A stretch of 64,000 bases of DNA, taken from positions 3,800,001 through 3,864,000 of the forward strand of contig NZ_CP089928.1 of NCBI RefSeq assembly GCF_021290385.1, given 5' to 3'. This document shows, piece by piece, positions 61,634-64,000 of this stretch. Position 1 is the first letter of the stretch, and each line of letters begins with the position of its first letter. The notes under the pieces were generated by a model. The model worked only from the letters and a program-made list of their open reading frames with translations, was not told the origin of the DNA and searched no databases. Made by a program: the position numbers and the translations under genes. This DNA is from Microbulbifer sp. YPW16. GTDB lineage: Bacteria; Pseudomonadota; Gammaproteobacteria; Pseudomonadales; Cellvibrionaceae.

Positions 61634-63361
61634 ATGAGCAAAACAATTCAGCGACGGCCAGTGGATCTCTCCACTGGCCGTTTTGCATCTGACGTACCCG
61701 AAATCCTGCAGCGCGTGCTGCTGGGGCGCGGTGTGACCAGCGAGGATGCCCTGGAGCACCGCCTGGCACGCCTGCACTCGCCGGACGCCATGCGCGGTGT
61801 GCAGGCGGCGGTGGAGCTGCTGGTGGAGGCAGTGAGCGCACAGCAGAAGATCCTGATCGTGGGCGACTTCGACGCCGACGGAGCCACCTCGAGCAGCCTT
61901 GCCGTGCTGGCCCTGGGGGCAATGGGGGCGCCCTCGGTGGAGTTCCTGGTGCCGAACCGCTTCGATTTCGGCTACGGCCTGACGCCGGAAATCGTCGAGG
62001 TGGCGAAGGACTACCAGCCCGACCTGCTGATTACCGTGGACAACGGCATCAGCAGTATCGATGGTGTCGCCGCGGCCCGCGCGGCGGGTATGCGGGTGAT
62101 CGTAACCGATCACCACCTGCCGGGCAGTGAGCTGCCCGAGGCGGATGCGATCGTCAACCCGAACCAGCCCGGATGCGATTTCCCCAGCAAGGGCCTGGCC
62201 GGGGTGGGGGTGATTTTTTACCTGCTGAGCCGGCTGCGCACCGCCCTGGTACACAGTGGCTGGTTTGCCGAGAGCGGCATTCCAGCACCCAATATGGCGG
62301 ACTACCTGGACCTGGTGGCCCTGGGCACCGTGGCGGACCTGGTGCCGCTGGACCACAACAACCGTATCCTGGTGCACCAGGGGATCGCGCGTATCCGCGC
62401 CGGCCACTGCCGGCCCGGTATCGCGGCGCTGCTACAGGTGGCCGGGCGCGACCAGCGGCGCCTGTCCACCACCGATATTGGCTTTATCCTCGGCCCGCGT
62501 ATCAACGCGGCGGGGCGCCTGGATGACATCGGCACCGGTATCCGCTGCCTGCTGACGCAGGACCCGGAAGAGGCGCGCGAGCTGGCTTCGGAACTCGATG
62601 CCCTGAACCGTGACCGCAAGGCGATCGAGCAGGGGATGCAGCGGGAGGCCCTGGCGGCGCTGGACAAGTTGCACCTGGAAGGCGAGATTCCCTGGAGCCT
62701 GTGCCTCTATGACCCGGGCTGGCACCAGGGCGTGGTGGGTATCCTGGCCAGTCGCATCAAGGAAAAATTCCATCGCCCGGTGATTGCCTTCGCCGAGGGT
62801 GACAACGGGCTGGTCAAGGGGTCGGCACGCTCGATCCCGGGGCTGCATATCCGCGATGCCCTGAGTGACGTGGCGGCGGCCCACCCGGACCTGATCAGCA
62901 AATTCGGCGGCCACGCCATGGCGGCCGGGCTCAGCCTGCCGGCGGAAAAGCTGGATGCCTTTCGCGATGCATTCGAGGCGGCAGTGCGCTCGCGCCTGGA
63001 CGAATCGCGCCTGCATGCGGTGATCGAGTCCGACGGCGAATTGCAGCCCGGCGACTTCACCCTGCAGACTGCCGCCATGCTGCGCAACTGTGCCCCCTGG
63101 GGCCAGTCATTCCCCGAGCCATTGTTCGACGGCGAATTCCTGCTGTTGCAACAGCGGATCGTGGGCGAGCGCCACCTGAAAATGACAGTGGCGCCGCAAT
63201 CCGACCCGCAGCGGGCCGTTGATGCCATCGCCTTCAATGTGGATACGGACCAGTGGCCGCAACCGGTGGATAAAATCAGGCTGGCCTTCAAGCTGGATAT
63301 CAACGAGTATCGCGGCCGCGAGTCCCTGCAATTGCTGGTGGACCACCTGGAGCCGGCCTGA
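61634..63361 (+). CDS. recJ: Single-stranded-DNA exonuclease RecJ
   Basis: 575 residues. 5'-3' exonuclease of recombination and mismatch repair. DHH motifs: ILIVGDFDADGATSSSLAV, LITVDNGISS, VIVTDHHLPG and YLDLVALGTVADLVPL; then ILGPRINAAGRLDD and the DHHA1 word FGGHAMAAGLSL, with an OB-fold end. Start at ATG 61634, 26 bases after thrC; ribosome site is weak. Order thrC-recJ is conserved. Confidence 0.97.
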   Translation: MSKTIQRRPVDLSTGRFASDVPEILQRVLLGRGVTSEDALEHRLARLHSPDAMRGVQAAVELLVEAVSAQQKILIVGDFDADGATSSSLAVLALGAMGAPSVEFLVPNRFDFGYGLTPEIVEVAKDYQPDLLITVDNGISSIDGVAAARAAGMRVIVTDHHLPGSELPEADAIVNPNQPGCDFPSKGLAGVGVIFYLLSRLRTALVHSGWFAESGIPAPNMADYLDLVALGTVADLVPLDHNNRILVHQGIARIRAGHCRPGIAALLQVAGRDQRRLSTTDIGFILGPRINAAGRLDDIGTGIRCLLTQDPEEARELASELDALNRDRKAIEQGMQREALAALDKLHLEGEIPWSLCLYDPGWHQGVVGILASRIKEKFHRPVIAFAEGDNGLVKGSARSIPGLHIRDALSDVAAAHPDLISKFGGHAMAAGLSLPAEKLDAFRDAFEAAVRSRLDESRLHAVIESDGELQPGDFTLQTAAMLRNCAPWGQSFPEPLFDGEFLLLQQRIVGERHLKMTVAPQSDPQRAVDAIAFNVDTDQWPQPVDKIRLAFKLDINEYRGRESLQLLVDHLEPA

Positions 63362-63425
63362 ATCCGGCAAGTCTTTTATCGAGTTACCGGGCCGCGTCGA
63401 CCGCGCCCCCTGTGGATGTACCTGA

Positions 63426-64000
63426 ATGAATCGCAAGCAAGCCCGGGCTGAAGTCCTGCTCCTGCTGGCCGCCCTGTTCTGGGGACTCGCCTTTGTGCCA
63501 CAGAAAATCGCCATGGCACATATCGAGCCCCTGGCGTTCAATGCCTGGCGTTTCTTCCTGGGCGGCCTGCTGTTGATCCCGATTGTTTACTGGCTGTCGT
63601 CGCGACGCGACCTGCAGCCGGGTGAGGAGGGCGGTCATCGAGTCCATCATACCTGGCGCCGCTGCCTGCCCGGCGGGGCTGTGCTGGGTTTCTGGCTCTT
63701 CCTGGGGGCGGCCCTGCAGCAGGCCAGCCTGCTGTACACCACTGCCGGCCGCGCCGGGTTCATCACCGGCTTCTACCTGTTGCTGGTGCCTGTCATTGGC
63801 CTGTCCCTGGGGCATCGCACCAATCGCTGGACCTGGGCCGGGATCGGGCTGGCGTTGCTGGGACTCTACTGGCTGGCTGATTTCAGTGAACAGGCCCAGC
63901 TGATCGGCGACCTGATGGTGTTTGCCAGCGCGTTTGTGTTTGCGGTGCAGGTGCTCTCCGCCGATCATTTCGTGCGTCGCTACGATGCCCTGCGCCTGGC
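63426..64000 (+). CDS. EamA-family (DMT) permease, 3' end outside window
   Basis: The first 191 residues are present. It begins MNRKQARAEVLLLLAALFWG, followed by FVPQKIAMAHIEPLAFNAWRF and further hydrophobic segments (GAVLGFWLFLGAALQQASLLYTT, GFITGFYLLLVPVIGLSLG, WAGIGLALLGLYWLAD), the pattern of ten-helix drug/metabolite transporters. Substrate cannot be told. The stretch HRVHHTWRR after helix 2 is a cytoplasmic loop. It is 64 bases past recJ with no terminator seen between. Confidence 0.88.
   Translation, partial: MNRKQARAEVLLLLAALFWGLAFVPQKIAMAHIEPLAFNAWRFFLGGLLLIPIVYWLSSRRDLQPGEEGGHRVHHTWRRCLPGGAVLGFWLFLGAALQQASLLYTTAGRAGFITGFYLLLVPVIGLSLGHRTNRWTWAGIGLALLGLYWLADFSEQAQLIGDLMVFASAFVFAVQVLSADHFVRRYDALRL

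Noticed and set aside
1..64000. CRISPR arrays, insertion sequences, prophage or toxin-antitoxin genes
   Set aside because: No regular spaced repeats, transposase, integrase or paired small toxin-like genes were found on either strand.

Overview
The window is GC-rich chromosomal DNA from a gammaproteobacterium. Gene content and order match the Pseudomonadales/Cellvibrionales branch, and a marine genus such as Microbulbifer is my best guess from memory of gene order; nothing in the sequence fixes the genus. Coding density is high, nearly every gene is a recognisable core gene, and I see no phage, insertion sequence, CRISPR array, tRNA or rRNA.

Layout. 1-175 is the 3' end of guaA. 337-720 is a small exported protein. 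1091-5572 is an iron-uptake operon behind a near-consensus Fur box: an all-helical periplasmic protein, then a binding protein, permease and ATPase of the FbpABC type. A 490 bp convergent gap follows, with an AT-rich stretch and DnaA-box-like words, then an OmpA-family porin. 7382-11495 is a leftward block: SpoU methyltransferase, DUF2520 protein, pdxJ, cyclophilin, SH3/coiled-coil membrane protein, YciI. 11538-17418 is the yci/scp neighbourhood (VC0807 membrane protein, RNase AM, YciO, ScpA, ScpB, RluB). 17496-22222 holds a SRPBCC protein, a CpxRA-like two-component system divergent from a His-rich Spy/CpxP protein, a long-chain flavodoxin and an unknown protein. 22245-34687 is mostly leftward: S9 peptidase, dapE, an MFS exporter with a divergent ArsR-type regulator, dapD, an ArsC-like reductase, nth, dapC, glnD, map.

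35046-50345 is the conserved translation and envelope supercluster: rpsB, tsf, pyrH, frr, uppS, cdsA, dxr, rseP, bamA, skp, lpxD, fabZ, lpxA, lpxB, rnhB. 50378-52542 is a leftward CorC-type protein and YpjD. 52765-57423 is ffh, rpsP, rimM, trmD, rplS and xerD. 57605-63361 is dsbC, hom, thrC and recJ, and the window closes inside an EamA-type permease.

The genes join into few processes: translation and protein targeting; outer-membrane building (lipid A precursors, undecaprenyl phosphate, phospholipid, BamA/Skp, RseP); lysine and threonine synthesis; periplasmic protein quality control (Cpx, Spy, DsbC, cyclophilin); and iron uptake. The most notable signals are regulatory or structural: five CpxR half-sites in exact 10 bp phase, the Fur operon with a stand-alone FTR1-like periplasmic domain, an endonuclease III with atypical cluster cysteines, REP-like elements and a 27 bp stem-loop around hom, and a hairpin plus T-run inside the lpxD-fabZ gap. 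I did not find a clearly new multi-gene system.
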